Counted from the stretch's first letter, positions 1 through 8,966 are shown. The stretch: DNA of 64,000 bases from DATFKA01 sp042095835 (GCA_042095835.1 JBELML010000008.1:1-64000), one strand, 5' to 3'. Notes: generated by a model not told the origin, from the letters alone. Numbers and translations are program-made.

Positions 1-135
1 ATCTTGCCTAGCCAAACTCGTTCCACTCGAACAGTGCCTAGGCGGCATCCCGCAAATCGCTTATCACCTTTTTCACACTTAATTTTAGGTAATAACCATT
101 TCTATTTAAGTTTTTATTTTAATGCGTCTGCCCTA
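1..135. mobile_element. Right part of a MITE-like repeat element (left end outside window)
   Basis: This stretch matches positions 57636-57770 over its whole length at roughly 80% by eye, including the block GCCTAGGCGGCATCCCGC. It ends at 122-135 in ATGCGTCTGCCCTA, the reverse complement of a TAGGGCA-type terminal repeat seen at both ends of the complete copy at 57507-57770. No transposase is encoded. As with the other copy, it sits just 3' of a minus-strand gene. The left end and any target duplication lie outside the window. Confidence 0.75.
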
Positions 136-161
136 GTTTTATTTTAACAAGCAATTCCTCA

Positions 162-1472
162 TTAATCTCTTGTTTTGATTTCTTTTACACCTGCTTTGGT
201 GAGGATTATCTGATCAACTTTGGCATTATCACTCTCTATAAAGGTGACTGTTCTATTGGGATCGTCCACTCTAAAAAACTTGGTAGTAGACTCTGGTATT
301 AATTCAATTCCATATTCAGAGTAGTACAGTTTTTCTTCTTTTTGGTAAATTTTCACGCCTCCATAGCTACCTACATATTTGTCATATATAGATGGATCAA
401 TAGACACTTTTACATGTTTATAAGGCAGCTCTACAGCTTTTCCAAAAACAATAGCTGCTAGTCCATATGCCAGCAGATAAGCAGGAGACTGATTATTGGA
501 TAAAACCGTCACAAAGACCTCATCGTCAGGATATTTATTCAGAGAAGTTTGAGTACCGTAAAACCCACCATCATGACCAATCAGGTGATGATCGTGGCTG
601 TAAAATGGGTCTACTAAAACGCCATACCCAAAATCCTCCCCGTGGTATGCTGTGAACATTTTCTCCTTTGAGGCTGCACTTAATAAGGTATTTCTATTAA
701 ATAGATGCTCATTCCAGCGATGTAGATCATCTACTGTAGAATAAACACCATCCAAACCAATATTATACTTCCAATTCGAGAAGGGATTTTTAACTAGTAC
801 GCCATTTTTATGATAATAGGCTTTGGCCATTTTTACCACTATAGAATCGTTGCTACTCACTCCAGAGTTCAACATCCCCGCAGCTTGAAAAAGGTGCTTC
901 CGAAAGTAAGCAGCGTAAGTTTCCTTTGATACTTTTTCTATGATCGTGGCCAATAGATAGTAGCCTGTATTACTATAAGCGGTCTGGGATCCTGGCTCAA
1001 AAAGAAGTGGCTTTTCCATAATCTGTGCAACTACTTCATCGGGAGATAATGCGGTATTAGAGGAAAAAAGCTCTTCCACATCATCACTCACTCCGCTGGT
1101 ATGCGTAAGCAGCATTTCTATTGATATCTGCTCTCCCTTGGGCGCCCTAGGATAATACTTGTGGAGCCTATCTTCTAGTGAGAGTAATCTCTTCTCTGCA
1201 AGTTGCAAGATGGCCACCGCCGTGAATTGTTTAGAGACCGAAGCTAAGCTGTATTTGGTATCAATGACCGTTTCGGTATTCCACTCCAGGTCTGCAAAAC
1301 CGTAAGCTTTTCTGAGCAAGATGGCGTCTCCTTTGCTCACTAGAACAGTTCCAGAAAAGTCATTGACCTCCGCTTGAGCATCCATATATTGAAGCAACTG
1401 TTGCTCTAATGGACTTTGACCAAAGAGTGAAGTAAAGGTGAAAAAAAAGATAATATTCCATACATATCTCAT
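162..1472 (-). CDS. Secreted serine hydrolase, class C beta-lactamase/D-Ala-D-Ala carboxypeptidase fold
   Basis: A 436-residue member of the beta-lactamase (AmpC-like, Pfam Beta-lactamase) family. An N-terminal signal peptide of about 20 residues ends in FGQ. The catalytic SxxK is S78-V-S-K81, the YxN motif is Y166-S-N, and a late HDGG stands where the family has K/H-x-G. I chose the ATG at 1472 because it begins the signal peptide directly; an in-frame ATG 11 codons earlier would add a polar leader. Family members hydrolyse beta-lactams, D-amino-acid peptides or esters, so the substrate cannot be read from sequence. It likely acts in the periplasm. A C-terminal domain of about 90 residues follows the hydrolase. 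Confidence 0.88.
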   Translation of the reverse strand: MRYVWNIIFFFTFTSLFGQSPLEQQLLQYMDAQAEVNDFSGTVLVSKGDAILLRKAYGFADLEWNTETVIDTKYSLASVSKQFTAVAILQLAEKRLLSLEDRLHKYYPRAPKGEQISIEMLLTHTSGVSDDVEELFSSNTALSPDEVVAQIMEKPLLFEPGSQTAYSNTGYYLLATIIEKVSKETYAAYFRKHLFQAAGMLNSGVSSNDSIVVKMAKAYYHKNGVLVKNPFSNWKYNIGLDGVYSTVDDLHRWNEHLFNRNTLLSAASKEKMFTAYHGEDFGYGVLVDPFYSHDHHLIGHDGGFYGTQTSLNKYPDDEVFVTVLSNNQSPAYLLAYGLAAIVFGKAVELPYKHVKVSIDPSIYDKYVGSYGGVKIYQKEEKLYYSEYGIELIPESTTKFFRVDDPNRTVTFIESDNAKVDQIILTKAGVKEIKTRD

Positions 1473-1589
1473 AAAGCTGTCTTGGTATTGATAAAAAAAT
1501 AACACTCAACAAATTTAATTGATATATCAATTATATGCAAGTCAATTAATTTAAAAATCATTCTTTTAACTTTTAAAGCTCACAACAAT

Positions 1590-1597
1590 TATATTTG
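1590..1597 (+). promoter_or_regulatory. Bacteroidota -7 box TATATTTG for the MFS gene
   Basis: TATATTTG fits the Bacteroidota consensus TAnnTTTG and lies 19 bases before the ATG at 1617, giving a leader of roughly 15 nt. I see no good -33 TTG at the expected spacing. Confidence 0.4.
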
Positions 1598-1616
1598 CTG
1601 GCCACAACAGAACTCC

Positions 1617-2834
1617 ATGCAGAAAACCCAAAACTTCCTTTACGAAAACAGTAGCTTACTCTTCTTCGGATTTCTGCTGGCCTATTTCTCTGCCTATGGC
1701 CAGACCTTTCTACTCTCGCTTTATATTCCTGAATTGAGTACCACCTTCAGCCTAAGCAAAACGGGGATCAGTTCGCTGTATGCCATTGCCACCTTGAGTT
1801 CTGCCTTTTTATTGCCTTGGGTTGGCCGTCGCCTAGACACTGTCCCACTGATTCGATTCACGATACTGGTGCTCCTTGGTTTTGCCTTAGCTTGTCTGAC
1901 ACTGTCCTTGGCGATACATCCGGCGATGATCGTTCTTGGCTTTTTTGGATTACGGTTCTGTGGGCAGGGTCTGATGAGTCACGTCGCCATATCTACGATG
2001 GCCAGAGCCTTTGAGGCCAATCGAGGCAAGGCGCTGAGTTTTGCAACCTTGGGCTATCCAATTAGTAAGGCGACCGTACCATTAGTCATTGCCGTGGTTA
2101 TCTCCTCAGTGGGATGGCGAGCATCTCTGCGCTGGGAAGCTTTAAGTATTCTCATTTTCCTGATACCATTGGTTGTTTTTTTATTGCTTAGGCAAAAAAA
2201 GGAATTGCTCTACCCGCAACCGCTATCACAGGAAAATCAGAAAAAGCAACGCAACCCTTATCGACTGCTGCAATTTAAGGCCTTTTGGATCATTGCCCCT
2301 CCAGTATTTATTTTAGGATTTTTAAATACTGCCATCTTCTTTTTTCAATTCTCTTTGGCGGAAGCTAGAGATTGGGATGCAACCTTTGTGGCAGGTTCTA
2401 TTGGCATCTATGCGCTGGCTGGCGCGACCTCTATTCTAATTACGGGGCCATTAGTTGATCGCTTTTCTGCGAAGCAACTTTTTCCTTATATCCTGTTTTT
2501 ATACATCATTGCCGTAGTATTACTGGCCACCGTGCAAAGCCAATGGATATACCCGGTAGCGCTGGTATTTATGGCCTTGTCCAATGGCTTTGGAAATACC
2601 ACGAGTAATGCGCTTTATGCAGAAGTGTTTGGCGTAGATATCATCGGCACGGTGCGCAGTCTGTTCACTACAGTTATGGTCTTTAGTACTGCTCTAGGCC
2701 CTTTATTTTTTGGATTTTTATTGGATTGGGGATGGACTTTTGCAACTGTATTCTGGGGAGCAGCCGTTATTTTAGTGGCCATCATCATTTGGAATTGGAT
2801 AGTGCCCATCCGAAATGATATGGGAGCCTTTTGA
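1617..2834 (+). CDS. MFS transporter
   Basis: A 405-residue integral membrane protein with about 12 hydrophobic segments in two halves of six, joined by a charged, Gln/Lys-rich loop near residues 195-215. This is the classic major facilitator layout. Loop 2-3 carries a GRRLD sequence (the usual loop position of the MFS signature), and a matching GPLVDRF appears in the second half. The substrate is unknown. The gene is tail-to-tail with the aldolase gene, with only 2 bp between the stops. Confidence 0.88.
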   Translation: MQKTQNFLYENSSLLFFGFLLAYFSAYGQTFLLSLYIPELSTTFSLSKTGISSLYAIATLSSAFLLPWVGRRLDTVPLIRFTILVLLGFALACLTLSLAIHPAMIVLGFFGLRFCGQGLMSHVAISTMARAFEANRGKALSFATLGYPISKATVPLVIAVVISSVGWRASLRWEALSILIFLIPLVVFLLLRQKKELLYPQPLSQENQKKQRNPYRLLQFKAFWIIAPPVFILGFLNTAIFFFQFSLAEARDWDATFVAGSIGIYALAGATSILITGPLVDRFSAKQLFPYILFLYIIAVVLLATVQSQWIYPVALVFMALSNGFGNTTSNALYAEVFGVDIIGTVRSLFTTVMVFSTALGPLFFGFLLDWGWTFATVFWGAAVILVAIIIWNWIVPIRNDMGAF

Positions 2835-2836
2835 TT

Positions 2837-3586
2837 TTATAAAACCTGTAAAGTCTTCATTATCTTTTCACGGAATAGGATACCTTCCGTACCGATAGTC
2901 ACTAAATCAAAGCCTTTGTCTGCCATTGATTGGGCATTGGTCGTATCTACCGTAAACACACCAGTATAAAGCCTATTTTGCCCAGCAACTGTCAGTATCT
3001 TCTTTATAATATCCTGTAATTTAGGGTCTGCAAAATTGGCCCTTTCGGGAAATCCTAAACTTGCAGTAAGGTCGAAAGGCCCTAAATAGATACCATCTAA
3101 TCCTGGGACCTGAGCAATCGCCTCAATATTTTCTAAAGCTGCTGCGGTTTCAATCATAGCAAATACGACAATCTGCTGGTTGGCTTCCTCAAAATAGTTA
3201 GGCCCGCCATACAATCCGGCCCGAATGGGCCCAAAGCTTCTATTCCCTTGTGGTGGATACTTGGCTGCTTTGACAAAAGCTTCTACATCAGCCGCCGTTT
3301 CAATCATCGGGCAAATCAATCCCTGAACACCATAATCGAGTGCACGCATGATATATTCAGGTCGATTCCAGGGAAGGCGGGCTAAAGGAATACTACCTCC
3401 CGCTTGTATCGCTTGCATCATCCCCAACCAGTGGGCAGGCTCAATGAGTGTATGCTGTAAATCGAGGGTCAAGGTTTCGAAACCCCATACGCCTAATTGC
3501 TCCGCGATCCAGGTAGAGGGCTGAGTCAGAAAAAGGTTGTAAACGACCTCCTTTCTATCTAAAATTGTTCTTAATTGCTTATTCAA
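2837..3586 (-). CDS. HpcH/HpaI family aldolase
   Basis: A 249-residue cytoplasmic protein of the HpcH/HpaI aldolase/citrate lyase family, at the normal length (about 250) of 2,4-dihydroxyhept-2-ene-1,7-dioate or 2-keto-3-deoxy sugar-acid aldolases. Visible features are the early LDLQHTLIEP block, PLARLPW, the metal-site glutamate in CPMIETAADVEAF, a second AMIETAAALENIE block, and GIYLGPFDLTASLG. These enzymes cleave 2-keto-4-hydroxy acids with a divalent metal. No catabolic neighbours are present, so the exact substrate is open. Confidence 0.88.
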   Translation of the reverse strand: MNKQLRTILDRKEVVYNLFLTQPSTWIAEQLGVWGFETLTLDLQHTLIEPAHWLGMMQAIQAGGSIPLARLPWNRPEYIMRALDYGVQGLICPMIETAADVEAFVKAAKYPPQGNRSFGPIRAGLYGGPNYFEEANQQIVVFAMIETAAALENIEAIAQVPGLDGIYLGPFDLTASLGFPERANFADPKLQDIIKKILTVAGQNRLYTGVFTVDTTNAQSMADKGFDLVTIGTEGILFREKIMKTLQVL

Positions 3587-3834
3587 AGTGTATCGATTTA
3601 AAGGTACTTCGACAAATTATAGGGACTCCGCTCAAAAGATTTTTAATTTTCAAATCGGCATAGTATCGAGTACAATACATTGATTATCAATTTTTTATTA
3701 AAAAACAGCTAAAAATCTTTGATCTGGAATTCGGAATTCCAGACAGCTTGACAAAAGGCAAAATAAACCAATACTTTGCAATTTTGTTTGGATTCCGATT
3801 ATTTTGTTATTTCTGAAAATTTAATCAGTTCAAC

Positions 3835-5379
3835 ATGGGAGTACTTAAAAAGCGTGTAATTGGCATTGATGATATGGCTGCTCATATTCCAAAAATCTAT
3901 TTACCGATAGCCACTCTTGCCCTGGCGCGTAACATCGAATACGCCAAACTCAACAAGGGATTAGGCCTCACCAATATGGCGCTTGCTGATGTACACGAAG
4001 ATGTAGCGACCATGGCCGCGAACGCCGTTTTACAAATTATCTCCCAAAACAAACTCCACCCCAATCAGATTGGTAGGATATATGTGGGCACCGAAAGTTC
4101 AGTAGATGGATCCAAACCAATGGCGACCTATGTACTCGAGATGTTGACCACCTATTATACCGAAGAGTATGGTCCAGATTGTTTTCTCAATTGTGATGTT
4201 GTTGACCTCACTTTTGCTTGCATTGGCTCTATTGATGCGATGCACAACACACTAGATTGGGTCAGAGCAGGTAGTGATCGAATGGGTATTGTAGTAGGAT
4301 CTGATATTGCAAAATATGAGCTTGACTCTACTGGCGAGTACACCCAAGGTGCTGGTGCAGTGGCCCTACTGATTAAGGACAATCCAAGATTACTAGCCAT
4401 CTCTGAGCATTGGGGTACAGCTACGCGTGGCGTACACGATTTTTTCAAACCGCTCAGAAAGCTTACCAAGGCCGACTTGATCGCAGAAGTTTTAAAATTA
4501 GCAGATGCTAGTGTGTCGGTGGACGAACTTGTACAAAAGCTTCAAAGTAGCGGCGCCGATAGTATACTGAATACATTAGAAGAGAGTATCTCTATCCATA
4601 AAGAAACCCCTGTTTTTGATGGCCCGTATTCCAATGATTGCTACCAGGAACGCATTGGTGAAGCGCTGGCCCACTTCGGGGAACAAGCCAATTATACAGC
4701 AAAAGAACCTGTAACAGATAATTGGAGAAGACTGGTCTTTCATTTGCCCTATGCTTTTCAAGCAAGGCGGATGTTTTCGGAAGTCTTTTTTAAAGAAGCG
4801 CAGAAAAGAGGCGATTGGAGTTTGTTACAAGCAGAGCTGGGTTTAGAGTTTCCTGAGCAATCCGCTTTCGATACGCCAGAAGAATATAAAAAAGCCTATG
4901 GCAAGTTTTTAAGAGCGATCAGTAAAACAGATCGATACCGCACTTTTGTAAAAGAAAAAATAGCTAAAGGAGAGTGGGCTTCCTCTCATATGGGCAACCT
5001 CTATACTTCTTCTCTGTTCCTTTCTCTTATGAGCACCTTGGAGCTAGATCTAAAAGATGATACAGACCTGTCGGGCAGCCACTTTGGATTCTTCGGTTAT
5101 GGTAGTGGTTCCAAAGCAAAGGTCTTCGAAGGAGAAGTACAAAAAGATTGGAAAAGCATTGTCGAACGTTTTCAACTCCAAACCAGACTAGAAGCTCGAA
5201 CTTCGGTAGACTATGATATCTATGAAAAACTACATAAAGGCCAACTAGACAATAGTATTAGTCTAGAAGATGAATCTTTCACTCTAGCAGCAATATGCCA
5301 GGAGAAAGGTGTACAGGAAGGCTCCCGAACCTATCAATGGCAAGCCAAAGCACGAGTTGGTGCATGGATGCGTCAATGA
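3835..5379 (+). CDS. Hydroxymethylglutaryl-CoA synthase
   Basis: A 514-residue HMG-CoA synthase. It condenses acetyl-CoA and acetoacetyl-CoA for the mevalonate route. The catalytic triad is recognisable: Glu87 in VGTESSVDGSK, nucleophile Cys129 in LTFACIGSIDA, and His303 in FHLPYAFQARRM. The C-terminal glycine-rich GFFGYGSGSKAKVFEG block of the family is intact. It is longer than typical bacterial enzymes (about 390 residues), mostly through an insertion around residues 210-260. No other isoprenoid gene lies nearby. Involvement in beta-branching of polyketides is possible but there are no PKS genes here. Confidence 0.9.
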   Translation: MGVLKKRVIGIDDMAAHIPKIYLPIATLALARNIEYAKLNKGLGLTNMALADVHEDVATMAANAVLQIISQNKLHPNQIGRIYVGTESSVDGSKPMATYVLEMLTTYYTEEYGPDCFLNCDVVDLTFACIGSIDAMHNTLDWVRAGSDRMGIVVGSDIAKYELDSTGEYTQGAGAVALLIKDNPRLLAISEHWGTATRGVHDFFKPLRKLTKADLIAEVLKLADASVSVDELVQKLQSSGADSILNTLEESISIHKETPVFDGPYSNDCYQERIGEALAHFGEQANYTAKEPVTDNWRRLVFHLPYAFQARRMFSEVFFKEAQKRGDWSLLQAELGLEFPEQSAFDTPEEYKKAYGKFLRAISKTDRYRTFVKEKIAKGEWASSHMGNLYTSSLFLSLMSTLELDLKDDTDLSGSHFGFFGYGSGSKAKVFEGEVQKDWKSIVERFQLQTRLEARTSVDYDIYEKLHKGQLDNSISLEDESFTLAAICQEKGVQEGSRTYQWQAKARVGAWMRQ

Positions 5380-5418
5380 TTGAATGAGTAATTGTCAATG
5401 CTTCAATGGGTGAATGAG
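5373..5418 (+). repeat. Degenerate octanucleotide array overlapping the HMG-CoA synthase stop
   Basis: Units read TCAATGAT, TGAATGAG, a 6-nt TAATTG, TCAATGCT, TCAATGGG and TGAATGAG. The TGA stop of the upstream gene is inside the first unit. The last units form the left arm of the hairpin at 5405-5446. Confidence 0.6.
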
Positions 5419-5446
5419 TTAATACACATTAAATCATTCACCCGTT
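5405..5446. terminator. Long hairpin between convergent genes, probable bidirectional terminator
   Basis: A 13-bp stem (AATGGGTGAATGA with TCATTCACCCGTT, one G-T pair) plus an inner 5-bp stem (TTAAT/ATTAA) lies between the HMG-CoA synthase stop and the desaturase stop. There is no strong U tract. The left arm is part of a degenerate octamer array that starts at the stop codon (5373-5418). Confidence 0.55.
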
Positions 5447-5459
5447 GCATTTCTAGGTC

Positions 5460-6578
5460 TTAGGCTTGTCCCATGATTTGCTGATCATGCTTACCTGAAC
5501 CGAGGAGGTATAATAAACGAAAATGGCTAGCCACTGCTCCAACAAAAGTTCTGTGTTGATGATAAGGCAGACCAAATTCTTGAGCAGTTTCCTTTACTAT
5601 TTTAGAAATACTTTTGTAGTGAACATGGCAAATATTGGGAAACAAGTGGTGCTCGATTTGGAAGTTCAAACCACCAACGAACCAAGAAAAGAATGTACTT
5701 CCATTGGCAAAATTGGCAGTAGTTTTAAGTTGGTGTATTGCCCAGTTATTTTCAACACTTCCTTCTTCATCTACTGCGAAGAAGTCTGTCTCTTCGATTA
5801 CGTGAGCAGGTTGAAAGATCAAAGCTAGGAATAAACCACAAATAAAATGCATCAATATAAAGCCTAAAGCCATTTGCCACCAAGGCAAGTCTACCAATAA
5901 GAAAGGTAGTACGATGAATAAAACCACGTACAGCAGCTTGTAGCTCACCATTTCTGCCATAGCTTTACCATAAGTGAGTCCTTGCCCTTCGAGCAGATTT
6001 TTCTCCTTGTAGCGCTTCAATCCTTGAAAGTCTTTACCGATCAACCAATACAAAGTCATGATTCCGTATAAGACAGGTGCATACAAGAATTGGTACTTAT
6101 AGATTTTCTTGACATCCTGGTGGGGCGACATTCTCATCACACTATTCTCAATATCCTCATCGAAGTGATCAATATTGGTATAAGAGTGGTGCAATACATT
6201 ATGCTGAATACGCCAATTGACATGATATCCACCTAAAGCATTAACCAATAAGCCGAGGGCTTTATTGACATATTTATTCTGAGAGTAGGCTCCATGATTG
6301 GCATCGTGCATAATGGATAAACCGATACCTGACATACCTAGGCCCATTAAGGTCCACATCAATAATACAGAAGTTAAGGATTCTACTACTCCAGTGATCA
6401 TCAACAACCAAGGAATAAAGTATAAACTCACCATGAAGATGGTTTTGAATACCATACGACCATTGGCATGTTTAGAGATACCTTTTTCTTTGAAGTATTT
6501 ATTTACGCGGCTTCTAAGTTCTCTTACAAATTCAGGACGATCTTGTCGATTGAATTTTACAGTTGCAATTTTATTCAT
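5460..6578 (-). CDS. Fatty acid desaturase, acyl-CoA/acyl-lipid type
   Basis: A 372-residue membrane di-iron desaturase. The three histidine boxes are present: HDANH at 91-95, HNVLHH at 126-131, and QIEHH near 310 (a glutamine-type third box, as in front-end desaturases). About four membrane segments flank them. There is no cytochrome b5 domain, so electrons must come from a separate donor. The family inserts a double bond into membrane fatty acids; the Q-type box suggests a delta-5/6-like or linoleoyl-CoA-type relative, but regiochemistry cannot be assigned. It ends next to the hairpin shared with the HMG-CoA synthase gene. Confidence 0.9.
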   Translation of the reverse strand: MNKIATVKFNRQDRPEFVRELRSRVNKYFKEKGISKHANGRMVFKTIFMVSLYFIPWLLMITGVVESLTSVLLMWTLMGLGMSGIGLSIMHDANHGAYSQNKYVNKALGLLVNALGGYHVNWRIQHNVLHHSYTNIDHFDEDIENSVMRMSPHQDVKKIYKYQFLYAPVLYGIMTLYWLIGKDFQGLKRYKEKNLLEGQGLTYGKAMAEMVSYKLLYVVLFIVLPFLLVDLPWWQMALGFILMHFICGLFLALIFQPAHVIEETDFFAVDEEGSVENNWAIHQLKTTANFANGSTFFSWFVGGLNFQIEHHLFPNICHVHYKSISKIVKETAQEFGLPYHQHRTFVGAVASHFRLLYLLGSGKHDQQIMGQA

Positions 6579-6744
6579 AATCCAATTTGGTTTTCAGACA
6601 GAGGCGAGTCATTAGTTAATGTAATAAAGTATAAAATGGGGCGATGTGTAAGTCCTCTTTAAACTGGCTGTAAAAATAGCGCTTTAAAAAGAGGAATCCA
6701 GTATGTAGATGATGATTTTTGTGTCATTTCTATGAAATCAAACG

Positions 6745-7320
6745 CTATTCAGCCTCTCCACTAAGGAATTTGACATAATCGATTTGCATCAAAAAGTCAC
6801 CAGCTTGCTTCCCATCAGAGATAAATCCTAGCCGGATAATATCCTCTAAATCACCAGCTTGAAGATAGCGATCCAAGGGGCGACCAATGCGGTAGGCCTT
6901 CATCTTCAGCAAATCGATCTCTACAGTAGCCCAGTCGCCCTCGGTTGGTGGAAGCTGTTTTTTATAATTGGGCATATACCAGCGTTGATCCGTTTCCATT
7001 ACGAAAGCAAAAGCTTGTCCCTCGAGTTGATATCGAATTTCTACCTTCTCATAAGCAGATAAATCCATATTCTGAAAGCGACTTCTCAAAGAAGAAAACC
7101 CACCATTATTCTCTAAAGAGATTTCTCCCTCAAATCGAATAGCCTCATCATCTAGATAGGCTTGTCCGCGAGATAAGCCTCCCATCACACCATCGTTGAT
7201 CACTAGCCAATCTGCACCAGTATTTTTCTTTCCAAAATCTATCACCAAAGGATCGCCCAAGTCAGTATACGCTAAATGCAAGAAGAGTAGCAAAGAAAGC
7301 ATCGGTAGATTGTTTTTCAA
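6745..7320 (-). CDS. CIA30 family secreted protein
   Basis: A 191-residue protein with an N-terminal hydrophobic leader and a CIA30-type beta-sandwich (the domain of complex I intermediate-associated protein 30). The hallmark NDGVMGGLSRG occurs near residues 42-52, then FEGEISLENNGGFSSLRSR and a late GFISDGKQAGDFLMQIDYVKF. Bacterial members are common, act as carbohydrate-binding-like modules, and have no established reaction. It lies downstream of moaE on the same strand with a gap of about 90 bp, so co-transcription is possible but weakly supported. Confidence 0.82.
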   Translation of the reverse strand: MKNNLPMLSLLLFLHLAYTDLGDPLVIDFGKKNTGADWLVINDGVMGGLSRGQAYLDDEAIRFEGEISLENNGGFSSLRSRFQNMDLSAYEKVEIRYQLEGQAFAFVMETDQRWYMPNYKKQLPPTEGDWATVEIDLLKMKAYRIGRPLDRYLQAGDLEDIIRLGFISDGKQAGDFLMQIDYVKFLSGEAE

Positions 7321-7411
7321 CTAAATGCATCTTTCGCCTAATTGTTGTAGGTTGGAGGAGTTTGGGGTTTGGGTCCTTTGCGTAGGTAGGCATCATTCTC
7401 TCTATCCGCAA

Positions 7412-7834
7412 TTACGGGTGTGCGGCAACCCAAACTTCTCCATCTTCAAAAATTTCTTTTTTCCAGATGGGGACGGTTTCTTTGAGTGTATCTATGGCAA
7501 ATTGGCAAGCTTCGAAGGCGGCTTTGCGGTGAGGTGTAGCGACTGCTATAATGACGGCAATATCTCCGATTTCTAAAGTCCCAACTCTATGATGGATACA
7601 AACATACGGAGCATCCCAGCGAGCAGCTACTTGTTCGGCGATCTTGCGCATTTCAGATACTGCCATCGGGCCATAAGCCTCGAAATCTAGACGTAGTACA
7701 GGTTTCCCTTTCGTTTGATTGCGGACCGTTCCAACAAAGATGCTGATACCTCCAGAGGAATCATTAGTTACATAATCATTGCACCATTGAACATCGAGCG
7801 GTGTATCTAGTAGTTGAATATCAATTTGATTCAT
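7412..7834 (-). CDS. moaE: Molybdopterin synthase catalytic subunit
   Basis: A 140-residue MoaE homologue. It transfers sulfur from the MoaD thiocarboxylate to precursor Z to make molybdopterin. Recognisable blocks are FVGTVRNQTKG, LDFEAYGPMA, the HRVGTLEIGD segment, the AVATPHRKAAFEAC block and the C-terminal IWKKEIFEDG lysine motif. The length is typical. No moaD or other Mo-cofactor gene is adjacent, so the partner must be encoded elsewhere. Confidence 0.93.
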   Translation of the reverse strand: MNQIDIQLLDTPLDVQWCNDYVTNDSSGGISIFVGTVRNQTKGKPVLRLDFEAYGPMAVSEMRKIAEQVAARWDAPYVCIHHRVGTLEIGDIAVIIAVATPHRKAAFEACQFAIDTLKETVPIWKKEIFEDGEVWVAAHP

Positions 7835-7878
7835 TTAGTAGCTGTTTAAAATTTCCTTGCTGGGCTATCAAAAATATC

Positions 7879-7996
7879 TTTTGAGGCTATCCTTTGTTAA
7901 TCCCGGAGTGAATCCGGGACATCTATGCGATGCATAGCTTGCGTTTTTTGCCTCGAATAGCCTCAAAATACTGTTTTCTCGCCTTCAACAGAAAAC
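7879..7996. other. Multi-stem structured intergenic element
   Basis: A perfect 12-bp outer stem (7879-7890 TTTTGAGGCTAT with 7957-7968) encloses two hairpins: TCCCGGA/TCCGGGA (7901-7919) and CTATGC/GCATAG (7923-7937). A further 7-bp hairpin, GTTTTCT/AGAAAAC, lies at 7973-7996. It sits in the 275-bp gap between the divergent moaE and O-methyltransferase genes. It could be a structured RNA, a leader or a REP-like mobile repeat; the strand of any RNA is undecided. Confidence 0.5.
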
Positions 7997-8109
7997 CTTA
8001 GACAACTTCTTAATAAGAACTTTGGATAAAGATAAGTATGGCCTATGTTTTTACCTTAAAAATCAAGCAAAATCATTAATATGCCGTTCAATCATTAAAC
8101 AAGAAGGTC

Positions 8110-8757
8110 ATGGCGCTCCCTCTCGAACGAACACTCCTTGATTATTGCGAGGCTCATAGCACGCCTCACAGCCAACTTCTCCACGAGTTGGAAAGAGAAA
8201 CCCATCTCAAAACCCTAGCACCCCAAATGCTCAGCGGTCTGCTGCAAGGCCGCATTTTGAGTATGATTAGCAAACTCCATCAACCTAAACACATCCTCGA
8301 AATAGGTACCTTCACAGGCTATGCGGCCTTATGTTTGGCAGAAGGGCTTGCACCAGGTGGCCAATTGGTCACCATTGAAGCCAATAAAGAATTGGCCTAC
8401 TTTATTCATAAATACAAAAAGAAAGCAGGCCTCGAAGAGGCCATCAACGCAATAACCGGACGGGCTGAGGAGGTCATCCCATCTCTGGAAGACAATTTTG
8501 ACTTGGTGTTTATTGATGCTGGGAAACGAGATTACCCCTTACACTATGACCTCATTATTGATAAAGTCAATCCAGGCGGCATTATCTTAGCTGATAATAT
8601 CCTTTGGAGCGGGAAAGTGCTAAAAGCCCCAGATCGCTACGATGCCGATACCCAACTCCTACATGATTTCAACCAACGTATCCAAGCAGATGAACGCGTA
8701 GAAAATGTCCTACTCCCTATTCGAGATGGCTTGATGGTGATTCGAAAGTGTTTCTGA
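8110..8757 (+). CDS. SAM-dependent O-methyltransferase (catechol/caffeoyl-CoA type)
   Basis: A 215-residue class I methyltransferase of the Methyltransf_3 family. The SAM-binding glycine loop is ILEIGTFTGYAALCLAEGL, followed by an acidic ribose ligand in LVTIEANKE. DLVFIDAGKRDY and ILADNILWSGKV are the metal/substrate blocks typical of Mg-dependent O-methyltransferases. Bacterial members methylate small phenolics or hydroxyls of unknown identity. It is soluble, cytoplasmic and of normal length. Confidence 0.9.
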   Translation: MALPLERTLLDYCEAHSTPHSQLLHELERETHLKTLAPQMLSGLLQGRILSMISKLHQPKHILEIGTFTGYAALCLAEGLAPGGQLVTIEANKELAYFIHKYKKKAGLEEAINAITGRAEEVIPSLEDNFDLVFIDAGKRDYPLHYDLIIDKVNPGGIILADNILWSGKVLKAPDRYDADTQLLHDFNQRIQADERVENVLLPIRDGLMVIRKCF

Positions 8758-8966
8758 GGGAATGAGGCAATGGGTAAATTATATAGCACTTGACATCCCC
8801 ATATCAACTAGCGTTGCTTCAGGATTAATTCGACCAAGGCTGCTGAAGCATCGGGTCTCATTAACTTGACACTTGGCCTTTGACACCTTACACATAGCCA
8901 AGCATCGGGTCTCATTAACATAGCACTTAGCACATAATACGTAGCAAATAGCAAAGCACATAGACG
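8758..8966 (+). repeat. Intergenic short-period repeats with a 20-bp direct repeat
   Basis: Directly after the O-methyltransferase stop come octamer-like GGAATGAG GCAATGGG. AAGCATCGGGTCTCATTAAC occurs exactly twice (8846-8865 and 8900-8919, 54-nt period). From 8919 heptamers (CATAGCA, CTTAGCA, CATAATA, CGTAGCA, AATAGCA, a short AAGCA, CATAGAC) run to 8965, one base before the ATG at 8967. No gene or clear promoter is seen in this gap. Confidence 0.7.
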
